From Margaritispora aquatica (Eukaryota; Ascomycota; Leotiomycetes; Helotiales; Discinellaceae): a DNA stretch of 64,000 bases. The notes below the pieces were generated by a model. It was given only the letters and a program-made list of their open reading frames with translations, had not been told where the DNA came from and did no database searches. Positions 47,489 through 59,107 of the stretch are shown piece after piece; within the stretch, counting starts at the first letter, position 1; each line of letters opens with the position of its first letter. The DNA lies in the NCBI GenBank assembly GCA_007644065.1, contig VJWN01000007.1, positions 1,612,001-1,676,000 of the forward strand, written 5' to 3'. The translations under genes and the position numbers were made by a program.

Positions 47489-47550
47489 GACACTGGACAC
47501 TGGACACTGGACACTGGACACTGGATAGTGGACAGTGGATAGTGGATATG
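47489..47550. repeat. Period-7 array GACACTG x5 then GATAGTG-type variants
   Basis: Five perfect GACACTG units are followed by GATAGTG, GACAGTG, GATAGTG and a partial GATATG. Divergence is confined to one end. Confidence 0.95.
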
Positions 47551-47726
47551 CATCCTTCTGACGATTCTATGGTCCTAGATTGCGTGCATGGTGAAAAGAA
47601 CAACAAGGAACAACAAACAACAAGAACAACATTAACATTCCTTTCCTTTCCTTTCGTTTCAGCATCTCGAGTTTCTAGAAAGAGTGCGATGTGAGAGAAT
47701 ATTCCTTTGGACTTCTTCCTCCAGAA

Positions 47727-49149
47727 ATGGAATCCACTGAGAAGCCAGAGAGTTTCAAAGACGAGAAGTTCAATCCAGAACAACATTTACCAACACCACG
47801 CTCTTCAGCCAAAATCGCTCGTGATGCAAAGATCGCAGACCTCTGGGAGGCATGCAAGTGGAAAGATGTCGAGACGTTGAGAGCGCTGGCTACTTCAGAA
47901 GGTGGGCTGGTGCTGGACGAGATTCGATGCCAGGCATGTTCGTGCCCCCCAGATCAACTCGCGGATTTACATCGTACTAATCATGTCCACTAGGGCCTAT
48001 CCTACTTGGATGCTCCAGCCTTGAGAAGTCAGAGGGTGGCGGCGACGACGCTGATGTGCCGAGTTGGAAAACACTCCCCAGACATCGCGACGAGGATCAA
48101 GTGCAACTGGACGTCGACAGGTCTTTTATATACTATCCCCATGGTATGTACATGCGCCCCTTCCCACCTATCCGATCCCTCTCTCCCTTAGACTTCTCTC
48201 TACTATCATATCTCACTGCTATCACATTTCACACGGCCCCCGATGCTAACGCGTTCGCACAGACCAGTCTTCACGAGAGCTCGATCGACGGAAGACAGAG
48301 CTCTCCGCCCTGATCACAGAGGTTCTCCGGCGACAACCCCATCTCTCGTATTTCCAGGGGTATCACGATATCTGCCAAGTGTTCCTGCTGGTGCTCGCAT
48401 CGTCATCTTCGCGGGGTGGTGGCGGTAGCTTGGTGCCCGCCGTGGCACGCCTCTCGGCCCTGCGAATAAGAGACTTCATGCTGCCGACCTTCGCGCAGGC
48501 CCTGGCCCAGTTGCAGCTCATACCAGCCATCATCCACGCGGTGTCGCCAAAGCTATGGACGCATCTTGCGGGTATTGCGCCCTTCTTCGCCCTCTCCGGG
48601 ACCCTGACCATGTACGCGCATGACATCCAGGAATATGGGGAAATCGCCAGGCTATTCGACGTCTTGCTCGCGAGGGAAGCGGTGTTTTCTGTCTACATGT
48701 TTGCGCAAATAGTGCTGCAGCGCTCAGAAGAGCTGTTTGAGATACCAGCCGACGAACCAGACATGCTGCATTTTATCCTCTCGAAGCTGCCGAATCCACT
48801 GAGGATCGAAACACTAATCGCGAGCACAGTTACACTGATTGAGCAACATCCGCCAGAGACACTCAAGATATGGAGCTCGATTTCAAGCAACAGCGTCTTG
48901 AAAACAGCACGTATCTACCAGGAAATGCGAGTCCAGACCCTCGAGGACGGGAAGGCGTACTTTGAGAAGCAGAAGTCGGAAATAGAGTGGGCAGATAGAC
49001 GCGAGAAGGCTATGAAAGTGCTGTGGAAATACCGCAAGCCAGCAAGAACAGTGGGCATTGCTGTATTCGTGGGAGTTCTGGCGTTTTGGCTGAGAAAATC
49101 ACCTGTGATAACATTCGGGGTGTTGTGGAGACACTTGGGAGGGCGATGA
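47727..49149 (+). CDS. TBC-domain Rab GTPase-activating protein (Gyp8/TBC1D20-like)
   Basis: Three exons (47727-47937, 47994-48143, 48263-49149) encode 415 residues. TBC proteins stimulate GTP hydrolysis by Rab/Ypt GTPases; the TBC1D20/Gyp8 branch acts on Rab1/Ypt1 at the ER-Golgi interface. The domain begins at IRCQAWPILLG, with the Trp codon split by the first intron. The arginine finger is Arg113 in DQVQLDVDRSF and the glutamine finger is Gln152 in LSYFQGYHDI. These are the two catalytic residues of TBC GAPs. The later ARLFDVLLAREAVFSVYMFA helix is typical. A C-terminal hydrophobic segment (about residues 385-402, VGIAVFVGVLAFWL) suggests tail anchoring, as in the TBC1D20 branch. The ATG at 47727 is the first in frame. 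It is convergent with VPS52, with only 128 bp between stop codons. Confidence 0.92.
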
Positions 49150-49241
49150 AAAGATACCACTTTGGGAAAGATTAGATAGATGGTGGATGGCAGGTGGAAA
49201 AAAGATGTAAGATTTAGCTCTGTAGATTCAATCTAATTATC

Positions 49242-49260
49242 TAGTTGTACAGTACAACTA
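49242..49260. terminator. 19-bp inverted repeat in the convergent gap
   Basis: TAGTTGTAC and GTACAACTA flank a single A, forming a perfect hairpin arm pair. It lies 18 bp beyond the VPS52 stop and 92 bp beyond the TBC stop. A role in 3'-end formation is inference. Confidence 0.4.
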
Positions 49261-49277
49261 TTCCGCAGAACTTCCAC

Positions 49278-51391
49278 CTATGCTCCCTCGCCAAACGCTT
49301 TCTTGAGTCCCTCGAAATGCTCCTGCTGCTCCACTGCCAATTTGCCTTCCAAATCCCCAATGATGGTAAGAATCAGAGAGTAATTATTGTAAAGAAACCT
49401 CTCTCTCTTCCTCGAATCCCCAATAACCTTACTCGTCTTCGTCAAGAACGCCTCAATCTCACTCCTCAACCTCATCAGACTCGTCGACACAGGCTCGTCA
49501 TCTCCCGCCTCGGTGCTCAGCGCCAGAATCCCCTGCATGAACTGCCCGAATCGCTGCGTCATGAAGTGCGGTGCCGCAGACTGCCTGGCCTGCTCGGCAA
49601 CGGACGGCTTCCGGGTCGAAACGCCATTCGTGACGGTCCGGACCGACTCGCAGTGCTGGTCCATGATGATCTGGAAGCGAGGCCACAGCAGCATCGACGT
49701 GCCGTTGATGTAGCCGTCCACGGCGGGGATCTTGCGGCGTTGCAGCTCGAAGGCGAGGTGTTGGTTCAGTCGTACGCACAAGAGGAGACCGAGACAGTCG
49801 AATGTCTCGTTTACGAGGAGTTTGGTGAGGTGTTGCCCTAGTGCGAAGGTCGGCTCGAAGATGTAGTTGAAGTGCCGGGATATGACGGAGTAGGAGAGTG
49901 AAGGTGAGAAGAAGGATGTCAGGAATGAGTATTCGGCTGAGGCGTTGTCTACGAGTGCGAGGTTGAAGTTGCGGAAGGGGAATTCAAGATAGTGCGTTGT
50001 CTTGTCTTCTTCGGCTAGGAAAGAAGGGAGGGCGTTCTGATTTGGCGTTTTCAGAAGGTCGATTCGTCGACCTAGGTTGAATGCATCGTGGGGAGGTCCA
50101 GTTGATTTTGATCCAGAGAGGATGTTTGATTTCCGGGTTCCATCGTCTTGACCTAGAACATCATGCTTGTCGATGTTGTGGACTTTCACCTTCTCCAGAG
50201 CTTTCTCATATCGTGTGAATTGGTTGAGGAAATACCATCGCATGGTGTTCATGTATGCTTGACCTATCTCCACTGCTAGTTTTGGGTGATGCTTGTGCAG
50301 GAATGCATATAGATCTTTGTACCGCAGAAAATGCTGCTGTTGTATGATTTGAGCGTTGATATTTGGGGATCTGAGGGCTTTAACTTGTGCAACAAGAAAG
50401 TCTCTTATTCTTTCGAGAGCCTGAAACTATTTAGTAGGGTTTTCCTTTGCCTCAGATATACACTGACCTTGTGTATCAAGTTTTCAAGCAAGGGCTTCAA
50501 GTCGTTAACGCCCTTGATGTTTCGTTGCTCTCTTGATTTGGCATCTAGCGCTTTTGACCGTTTCTCGACTTCTGCTAACGCTCTAACCCATGCCTCGTCA
50601 ATTGGACCTTCGACAATCTTCTTCACAACAGCTGGCGAGAGACTGATTTCCTCGACGATTGGACCTAGAATACTCTCGACAGCCTTTCTGTTCTCTAGTC
50701 TGATGCTCAGTGCTGACGACCTGGCCTGTAGAGTTTCAATTTCGGCAGAGACCATAGCGAGGTCATTTTGAAAGCTGGCTAGGTTTATTTCGACTGAATT
50801 AAGCACATCATCACAAGCTCGTATCGATTGATGCAGATCTTCAAATTTTGCTTTCTCTTGCGCAACTAAGGAGAGGATTAGTGTCTAATTTTAAATCTAG
50901 CAGAAGCATAACATACACTCTTCATCTGTTTGAGAAGTATATACATTTTCGTCTTTAGCAAATGGTGATTTCCGTGAAGCTAATTCTTGCAGACTTAGAC
51001 CTTCAAAATCTATCTCCCCCTCGTCAAGATCGTCCTCTGTCGGACTGTGCCCATTGACTGCCACATTGGGCCTTGATGCGCCAGTACTCCCTGCTCCTTC
51101 AGTTCCCAGCAGCTTCTCCAACACTTCTAATGGTTCCGGCGCATCTGGAATAGTGACTGACTGCTTGAGTCCGGAACCATTGGGTCTTTTCGAGGAGGCT
51201 AGCAGAGAAGTCGAGGAGTCATTTGAATGAATGGAGAGTGAGGATGATCGAGGATTGAAACCGGGACGTTGTGCAGCAGATGCTGGTCCTAAGTGACTAA
51301 GTCTTCGTGGTCCTGGACTGTATGACCTATTCGCTGGTGGAGGAGGGGAGCCAGACGAAGGGGCAGTCGGAGTTGATAATCTGCCAAACAT
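49278..51391 (-). CDS. vps52: VPS52, GARP/EARP tethering complex subunit
   Basis: Three exons (50917-51391, 50468-50865, 49278-50420) encode 671 residues. VPS52 is a subunit of the GARP complex that tethers endosome-derived vesicles to the trans-Golgi. The first about 150 residues are Ser/Pro-rich and disordered. A long coiled coil follows (AQEKAKFEDLHQSIRACDD, FQNDLAMVSAEIETLQARSS). The C-terminal two-thirds carry the conserved body: SPNINAQIIQQQHFLRYKDL, EIGQAYMNTMRWYFLNQFTR, HFNYIFEPTFALGQHL, CVRLNQHLAFELQRRKIPAV and ATSMLLWPRF-type sequence (here GTSMLLWPRF). The two introns are 51 and 46 bp. The model ends at a stop at 49278-49280. It is head-to-head with eIF5A over 496 bp and tail-to-tail with the TBC gene. 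Confidence 0.94.
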
Positions 51392-51887
51392 GTCTCTTTA
51401 GTGGAGTTGCTTGTGCACAAGGAGAAAGGTAGGTGAAGATACGAGGACAGGACAACGAGCGACCTCTCTGGAGCTGTCTTTCAACGTAGTGGTAACCTCA
51501 AAATCATGATAATAGCTAGCCGTTAGTGGGAAAAGAAGAGTTTGAAGTAAATTCGGTGGGAGTTGTAGAAGAATAAAAAAGCCAATATATATATCTGGAT
51601 GTCTTGATAGCTATTTCCATCCAAGTACCTTAAAGTAGCGCTTCCTCATATAATCAGGCTGGCCACATTCGCGACTTCTGACTCAGCCAATCATATCACC
51701 TGGGAAAAAGAACTAGTCGATCGGGCCTTGCACACTTGCCCACAGATTTAATCGCTTCCGGTCTCCATCCCCCCAAGTTCATCCACCACGAATAAATTCT
51801 CGATCCTTTCTCTTTGGTCCTTTAAAACTTCGCAACCAGGCGCCAAATTCTTCAATAATCCATCCTTACTACTCAACTCCAGTCAAG
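51392..51887. promoter_or_regulatory. Divergent promoter, VPS52 (-) / eIF5A (+)
   Basis: A 496-bp shared upstream region. It holds a CCAAT pentamer (51687-51691), an ATATATATA stretch near 51580-51590 on the VPS52 side, and a CT-rich leader before the eIF5A ATG. Functional roles are inferred. Confidence 0.5.
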
Positions 51888-52618
51888 ATGGCCGACGACG
51901 CCCAAGTAAGTCGCAGAAACCCCTCCAAACCACCCCGCACACGCCCCACCATCGGTTGGGCGCATCTTCAGCGAATCTGAAATCAAATTTCAACAGCGAC
52001 CAGAATCTGGGATAGAATGATGCTAACAGCTCTTCTCCGTAGCATGAGCACACCTTCGATTCCGCCGATGCTGGCGCCTCTGCCACTTACCCAATGCAGT
52101 GCTCTGCTCTGAGAAAGAACGGCTTCGTTGTGATCAAGAACCGCCCTTGCAAGATCGTCGACATGTCTACCTCCAAGACTGGCAAGCACGGTCACGCAAA
52201 GGTTCATTTGGTTGCCATCGATATCTTCACTGGCAAGAAGCTTGAAGAACTTTGCCCATCTACCCACAACATGGATGTCCCTAACGTCACCAGAAAGGAA
52301 TACCAATTGGTAAGGAGATCTGGCAAAGTAATGTGACTGAGCTAAGGCTGACCTGGGTGCACAGCTCGATGTTTCCGACGATGGTTTCCTCTCCTTGATG
52401 GCCGATGATGGAGAGACCAAGGATGATGTCAAGGTCCCAGATGGAGAGATTGGTGACAGAATCGAGAAGCTTTTCACCACTGAGGAGAAGGATACTAGTA
52501 AGATTTGCCACCTCAAAAACGGAGAAATTACCTACTAATTACGACTATAGACGTTATTGTTCTCACCGCTATGGGTGAGCAAGCCGCCATCGAAGCCAAG
52601 GAAGCTCCTCGCGGTTAA
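51888..52618 (+). CDS. eIF5A: Translation factor eIF5A (hypusine protein)
   Basis: Four exons (51888-51905, 52043-52309, 52365-52497, 52551-52618) encode 161 residues, the normal length. eIF5A binds the ribosome and relieves stalling, for example at polyproline; it is active only after one lysine becomes hypusine. The hypusination loop [12 protein letters not shown] is intact, with the modified residue at Lys54. The N-terminal SH3-like domain includes [20 protein letters not shown] and the C-terminal OB fold includes [20 protein letters not shown]. Exon 1 encodes only MADDAQ, and a 137-bp intron follows it. The frame ends [19 protein letters not shown]. Strong similarity leaves no doubt about identity. 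Confidence 0.98.
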
Positions 52619-53294
52619 ATGTCTTCAAGCCAATTCCACGACATCGACCTTGTTGTCAGCAATGACATAACCTTTCGTATGCAAACCCATATATCTGGAG
52701 CAAACTCGCTTAAGAAGGATCTCTACCGTTTAAGGGCAAATGCATTCTAATGGTCGTTGCGTTGGGGCTATCTGGAAAAAAACAAACTTTACTGGTTATT
52801 CTCTTCCCGGCGTGTGAACATGTTCTCTTTTGTTGCTTGATGCTATTTGCACAATTGGCCGGCGTAGCCAAAAAAGTAGATAGCTTGGGCATGACGATGA
52901 GATACCGTAGAAATGGATGGATTTTGCACTCTCAAAAATCTAAGGTTTTCAGTTTGGCTTGACATGTGCATGTGAAATTTAGTCTTGGCGTTGATCGATC
53001 TTCTAGTGAGGAGACTTTTCAGCAAGTACTTATATATTGGAGAATCTAAACAGATAGTTAGTAGCTTCTGGTACATTTTACTGAGCATCTACCCGCGTGA
53101 AGTAGAAGCCAACAGCATCTCGCCAGATTTACGAGTATCTCAATACCAGAAGGGCATTTATGGGTACTATAATGGAATTTGGCATACTCAATTTCTGTGA
53201 CTACGGAAGTGTGTCCGTTTCATCTTTATTCGAGTTTCCTACCACGGGCGGTGACCGAACTATTATCTACAGGATGAATCACTCCTGGAGAACT
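52619..53294. other. Convergent intergenic region eIF5A / RRN7
   Basis: The 3' ends of two genes face each other across 676 bp. I see no gene. Confidence 0.5.
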
Positions 53295-55242
53295 TCACCA
53301 ATCTTCATCATCCTCACTTCCCATTCCCTTCTGGGCAGCAGCCATAGCAGCCTCCTTCCTCTTCTGCCTACGAAGCCAGCTATCTAGCTGCACTTCAAGC
53401 AGAAAGACCCCCCTAACCAGCATCTCTAGCGATACTCCTGCATTAGACGCTGTACCAAAACTCGTTGGTTAGTCATACCTCATGTAAACGAGTTGCCTCG
53501 AGAAACAGGAGCAGAACTCACCAGCTACCTCATAAAAAGCCTGCGCGGTGTCACTTAGCTCTTCAGTCTTTCGATACCGTATATATCTCTCGCCACATCG
53601 CTCCACTCGCTCTCCATACGCGTCGTCAAAGTGTGGTGAAGGCTCGTTCCAGATCATGGATTCGTGCACGGCTTGAATTCGGGAAACGGGTGTTTCTGGA
53701 TCGTGTGGGATTTCGGATGCGGGTGGTATTGGTGCTAGTGGGAATAAATCGAGGATTTGAGATGGCACTGTCGTTTTGTTAGATAAGTTCTTGTTGTGTT
53801 TGAGGATGGATGTTGGTGGAGAGGAAATGTACTTTTCAAATCGCGATCATCGATCCACGTCCGTTGGTACCAATCGAGATACTCATCAATCTGCAGTGCT
53901 GTCATACCCCACACATCATTTTCTTTGACATGTACCTCCTGGCCTCGCTTCAGACCCGGAGCTCGCTCTTCAGCCATGATAGAAACCCATTTCTTCCAGT
54001 CGATCTTGATCGCCGAGAGGTCGGAGTCGGACGTTGCGAGATGCTTGCCCTCTCCGAATGGCTGGCCCAGCTTCGTGGCTATGACGATGAGGCAGATGAG
54101 CTGCACTTCGGGGTATATTGTCACTTTGTGGTTTTTGGGGCTGTGTAAGGGGTACGTGAATGTGATGGAAAGAAGTGAGGCGAGTCGTTTGACGGAGGGA
54201 ATTGTTTCGACTGTGAGGTGTTAGGAGTGTGGTAATGACAGATGTTTGATATGAGCATTTACCTGGTAGACATAGATCACGTACATGCTTTGCGAGTAAA
54301 TGGCTGATGTTTGGGCCTGGGAATGTCAACTCGAACTGCTTGTTGAAAAAATCAACGAGCTCCATGATTGTTCGATTTAAAGCGCTTTGTTTGAAAGGTG
54401 CACTGATTTCTAGGGCACTGTGGTAAGAAGCAGGTAATTTTGAGCGCATGTCTTTTGGAACTTCTTTGATCTTATCACGTTAGCTATTGCCTGTTGTAAA
54501 TTCGACTATAACAGAGTGAGTGAACTTACTGCTCGAGTGTAAATAATCTCATCTCTCGCTGCCCACTTAAACAAATCTCCCAAACTCATAGGTAACCTCA
54601 GCATCAATATACCTAGATAACAAAGTCCAAGCGACTCAACCAATTTTGGAAGCTTATCTTCAGTCACAGCAGTCTTCCTGCTTTTCCTTGAAGCCACACT
54701 CCTTCTACCCGATACATCAGTCTCGTGATCCGTTCCACCCTCGCTTTGAGAACTGAACATCATCGTTGTCCCCGTACCAGAGCCGTAAATACTCTGTCTC
54801 TCTCTCGCCATCTGGAGATGTCTCGTCCTCAGATCCCAAAGATCCCTCACAATAGTCTCCAGTTGCGGGGGAAACCCCTTGATGCTGACGAGCCAGTGGC
54901 ATTGCTTCCACAGAATAAGCTGGTAGCATTGAAGATACAATTCTTTTGCATCACGGCCGCTGAGGACTGTCTCGATGCGTTCTTTCTCCTCGCGCTTTTT
55001 ACGGGATTTCTTGCCCTGCGCGTTCCAGTCGTCTTCGTCTTGTTGGGTTTGCGTGAAGCCCTGGAGATTGGGTCAGGAGATAATAAACAGGAGAGAGATG
55101 GGCGAGTAGAACGCACGAATTGCTCGTGTCCACGTTGACAGAATTTTTTGCCGTCTTCAATGTAGAATTTTTTGGCTCGACATCCTTCTTCTGTACATGT
55201 TTCTCCACGACGGAAACGTTGATATTCGATGTGGGAGGACAT
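53295..55242 (-). CDS. rrn7: RRN7, RNA polymerase I core factor subunit (TAF1B-like)
   Basis: Six exons (55117-55242, 54530-55060, 54263-54470, 53833-54210, 53522-53767, 53295-53449) encode 547 residues with consistent phases. Rrn7 is the TFIIB-like subunit of the Pol I core factor that starts rRNA transcription. The N-terminal zinc ribbon is RRGETCTEEGCRAKKFY followed by FCQRGHEQF, with ligands Cys16, Cys21, Cys35 and His39. The cyclin-like region includes LYLQCYQLILWKQCHWLV, RLPMSLGDLFKWAARDEIIY and VQLICLIVIATKLGQPF. The C-terminus, MLVRGVFLLEVQLDSWLRRQ followed by a basic helix and SEDDEDW, lies on an exon past an in-frame stop and would be lost in a simple open-frame reading. It is divergent from ubiquitin-L40 across 455 bp. 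Confidence 0.92.
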
Positions 55243-55697
55243 TTTAAAAGAGACTCGCACGTTAAAGAGTGGACAAATATTGCAACTCTTGAGTCTGAAG
55301 GATCGTGTCCACAATGAAATCTATTCAAACGTTGATTGAAATGCAAACTCCGAGTATCTCATAATTTAGGGCCTGAAGCAGCAGTGCAACATTTAGACGC
55401 GAAATAAGTAAACTCTAATGACATTTCGTAAATCTAACTGCACAAACATCTCATCATTGGAACATTTACTCTTACTCAAGAGAAAGTGATAGGTAATGCA
55501 TAGTCTAAGGCTTTGTTCAGATATTTGAAGTGCAACTGAAATTACCCTACAATTTTGCGTCAACGGGGTACTCAGAGTCACATGACCAATATCCAAAGTT
55601 CGGCTCTTAGCGTGCTTTCCACGCACACAGAATTTGGGGCTCGTTGACCATTGCGCAAAAATCTATCGACAACAACACCGACGTAGATACCGCCAAA
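55243..55697. promoter_or_regulatory. Divergent promoter, RRN7 (-) / ubiquitin-L40 (+)
   Basis: These 455 bp serve both a Pol I factor and a ribosomal-protein fusion gene, and include the ubiquitin-L40 leader just before its first junction. A CCAAT pentamer lies at 55586-55590, close to GAGTCACATGACC (about 55574-55586). Whether these words act is unknown. Confidence 0.55.
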
Positions 55698-56412
<715 letters not shown>

Positions 56413-57308
56413 ACTATTCGCTCCATTTGGCGTTTTGGGTCTGGACGTGGTTGCGAGGTTGTGCGGATGGATGGGTCGTTTACAAAGGTTATCTGGCTGT
56501 ATCACGAGCATAAGCACGCAATGGAGATGATCAATGAAATCTGGAACCTATCACTTTTTAACTCGACCTTGGTGAGAAATTTGGGCACTTATGGAATTTG
56601 ACGGTGAGAGGTGTGCTGAGTTCTTGGAGATATTGAAAGCACTGTGAGGCGTCAAAACTGTGCTATCTACCATGAGTCCTTCAGGAAATTATGGAGAAGC
56701 TACACCTTGAGGGTTTGTTAGTCGACTTGCTCCTGGTCAACCGAATTGCATGGTGCGAAATTTTCGAACTCATGATGTGAGGGGCACCAAACACATCTCT
56801 CTTGTTGTCCTCCACGTAAGGAAATAATTTGCAAGACATGGCCTAAAGCCTCCTATTGTTCTCAAGTGGAGAATATAATTATCAAGTGCAGATTAATATG
56901 AACCTGAAATTCAAGAGCCTTTGGACTAACTGATAACAAGTCGTATTTGGATGAGATTTTACACATTTTATATATGATTAATGCGATTGAGGTATGATGT
57001 ATTTGTTGTATGTTGTTCTAGGGATATCCACACATGTCATGGATTCCGAAAATAAGCATACGTGGAGGAGTTCAGGAATGAGTATTTTATTGCCCTTTTT
57101 AAAACTTGTACATAATTATCCTCAGTGAGACACAAGCTCTTGGTTGGATTCTGACATTTGACGAGACTAAACCTAATCCCTGCGGACGATCCCGTGCAGG
57201 GGTCGACAGTAGTGTGCCTATCCCACGAATTCGCAAGCTGTCACCAAAGACACGACCTACCCACCAGATTGAACCTACGAACAGCCATCGCCCTCTAAAT
57301 CCCCAAAT
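56413..57308. other. Intergenic between ubiquitin-L40 and the YIP1-family gene
   Basis: Tandem plus-strand genes flank this 896-bp stretch. No gene or tandem repeat is seen; the 56860-57020 part is AT-rich. Confidence 0.5.
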
Positions 57309-58313
57309 ATGTCTGGAGCTGGATATGATGTTGTAGTGGATGTTGATGAGGAGGTTAGTCTTGCGTCTCGGGCATTTGGCAATGGGTTCTAACGAATGGC
57401 ACAGGGAGATCTTGGACACACTGATTTACAGGAAGACCTAGAATTCCACTCCTCCAACTTCAATACCGATTCATCAAACTCGCGGAAAGCACCAGGTCCT
57501 TCTTCTGGAGGTCTGCCACCACCAGCGACGTCTGGCAATGGGTCTTCGAAACGCTTCTTGTGGACAATATCGTTCTACGCGCAGTTCTTCGATGTGGACA
57601 CGAGCTCGGTGCTAGCAAGATGCTGGGCAGCTTTATATCCTCGCGCAAACTTCCTGGATGTGCTGGAGGGCAATCCTGATCTCTACGGACCGGTGTGGAT
57701 AGCTACAACAGTGGTTTTCATCCTATTCTTGGGTGGAACGATTAGCAAATACTTGGCAGATACCGGAAGTGATCACTTTGTCTATGATTTCAGGTTATTG
57801 AGTGGTGCGCATATCTTGGAGCAATTTACGTGAACTTTACTAACATAGACAGGTGCCGCTGGACTGATCTATGGATACACTTTAGTTATCCCTATTGCAC
57901 TTTTCCTGGCACTAAAGTACTTTGGAAGCGAATCTGCAAACCTCCTCGAATGCTGGGCATTATACGGCTACTCAAATTTGATCTGGATCCCTGTTGCCTT
58001 GATCTCCTGGTCGCCAGTCACGATTTTGAACTTTGTATTTGTAGGCGTGGGCTTTGGAGTTAGTGTTGCTTTCTTGCTAAGGAATCTGTACCCAGTATTG
58101 AGCGCAACGGACAAGCAGACAAGCAAAGCATTGTTGATTTTGGTGGTCTGCCTACACGCTGGACTGGCCATTGCTATCAAGGTCTTGTTCTTCGCGCATG
58201 GTAGTCCAGTGAAGAAGGATGCAGGCTTACCTGCAACCCCAAGTCCAACGACCACCGCAACAACGACGATGGCGGCAACTGCTACTGCTACCCTTGCAGC
58301 TATGATGTTTTGA
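57309..58313 (+). CDS. YIP1-family Golgi membrane protein (YIPF1/YIPF2-like)
   Basis: Three exons (57309-57353, 57405-57804, 57853-58313) encode 301 residues. YIP1-domain proteins sit in ER/Golgi membranes and bind Rab GTPases. A hydrophilic N-terminal region (about residues 1-70) leads into the family motif FYAQFFDVDTSSVLARCWAA and then NPDLYGPVWIATTVVFILFL. Five hydrophobic helices follow, with ECWALYGYSNLIWIPVALIS as the conserved central motif; the fold is multi-spanning with a cytosolic N-terminus in relatives. The extreme C-terminus is a Thr/Ala-rich tail that may be lineage-specific. The 48-bp second intron interrupts the loop after DFRLLSG. The start at 57309 encodes MSGAGYDVVVDVDEE. 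It is tail-to-tail with the rhodanese gene (181 bp). Confidence 0.92.
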
Positions 58314-58494
58314 TATGGATGATGAGGGTTTTAGAATGTACTTTTAGGATGGCTGGCTTGTCAAATTCGAAAGCGAGGGTTTGCAATGAATACTAGATAC
58401 CACATGAAACCGAACAGCTTTGCTCTTTTTGATTTCCTGTACCGGTTTTGATATCTATTTCTCAACTATCCTACTCAAACACTCCTACTCAGCA

Positions 58495-59107
58495 TCATCT
58501 CCCACCCTGCTTCTCCCCACCATTCCTCTCCCAATCCAGCCAGCTTCCTGGGTATTCACTAACACTTGTCCACCCCGCGGCCTTCGCCAGTTCGGCAGCA
58601 GCTCGACTCCTCACGCCGGCCTTGCAGTAAAACACCACCTCGGTATCCTTCGCTGGCCTCTCGAATCCAAACCGGTCCTCGAACTCCTCCGCAGAGATGA
58701 AGAACGAGTCCGGCTTGCTCGTTACGGGCACGTTGAGGGACCCTGGGATCGTGCCGGTGCTTTGTAGCTCGCCTGGCTCGCGGGCGTCGATTAATACGAA
58801 GGGTTTGGACTTGGACTCGGACTTGGACGTTTGGAGGTGAGCTTTTATCTAATACGGAGTGTCAATGCGGTTGTTCATGGAGATATAGAGGAGAAAATGG
58901 GTGAGGTACGTCTTGGAATGTGTAGATCTTGCTGGGCTTGGTGGGTTGTGCTGCATCGTGCTTCAAGCCTCTGGATTGTGAGAATGTATTGGCAGGATGG
59001 ATCGTGCTTGCAATTGCTGGAAGAACTCTGAATTGACGAGCTGCCCGTGGGATTGAAGACCTAGAGGCCCGCAAGAGGAGAGAGCTAGCAATTCGTTTGG
59101 AACTCAT
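58495..59107 (-). CDS. Single-domain rhodanese (thiosulfate sulfurtransferase), probably mitochondrial
   Basis: Two exons (58910-59107, 58495-58848; 61-bp intron) encode 183 residues. Rhodaneses transfer sulfane sulfur through a catalytic cysteine persulfide. The N-terminus MSSKRIASSLLLRASRSSIP is rich in Arg and Ser and lacks acids, as expected of a mitochondrial presequence. The domain runs from KIYTFQDIKAHL through PFVLIDAREPGEL and TGTIPGSLNVPV to the active loop VVFYCKAGVRSRAAAELAKA, with Cys141 as the nucleophile. A further conserved segment YPGSWLDWERNGG closes it. Architecture and size resemble yeast RDL-type rhodaneses. Substrate and physiological partner are unknown. Confidence 0.93.

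Larger units (their letters stand above)
46461..47726. promoter_or_regulatory. Divergent region, MMS1-like (-) / TBC RabGAP (+)
   Basis: These 1.27 kb separate two outward-read genes and contain four simple arrays (listed). No gene is visible. Both promoters must lie here. Confidence 0.5.

Noticed and set aside
47934..47993. GC-AG intron in the TBC gene (CAG|GCATGT)
   Set aside because: A GT donor four bases later (GTTCGT after 47937) restores the conserved Trp of AWPILLG, so a non-canonical donor is not needed.
54725..55138. 137-codon plus-strand frame
   Set aside because: Antisense to RRN7 exon 2, which carries the conserved coding frame.
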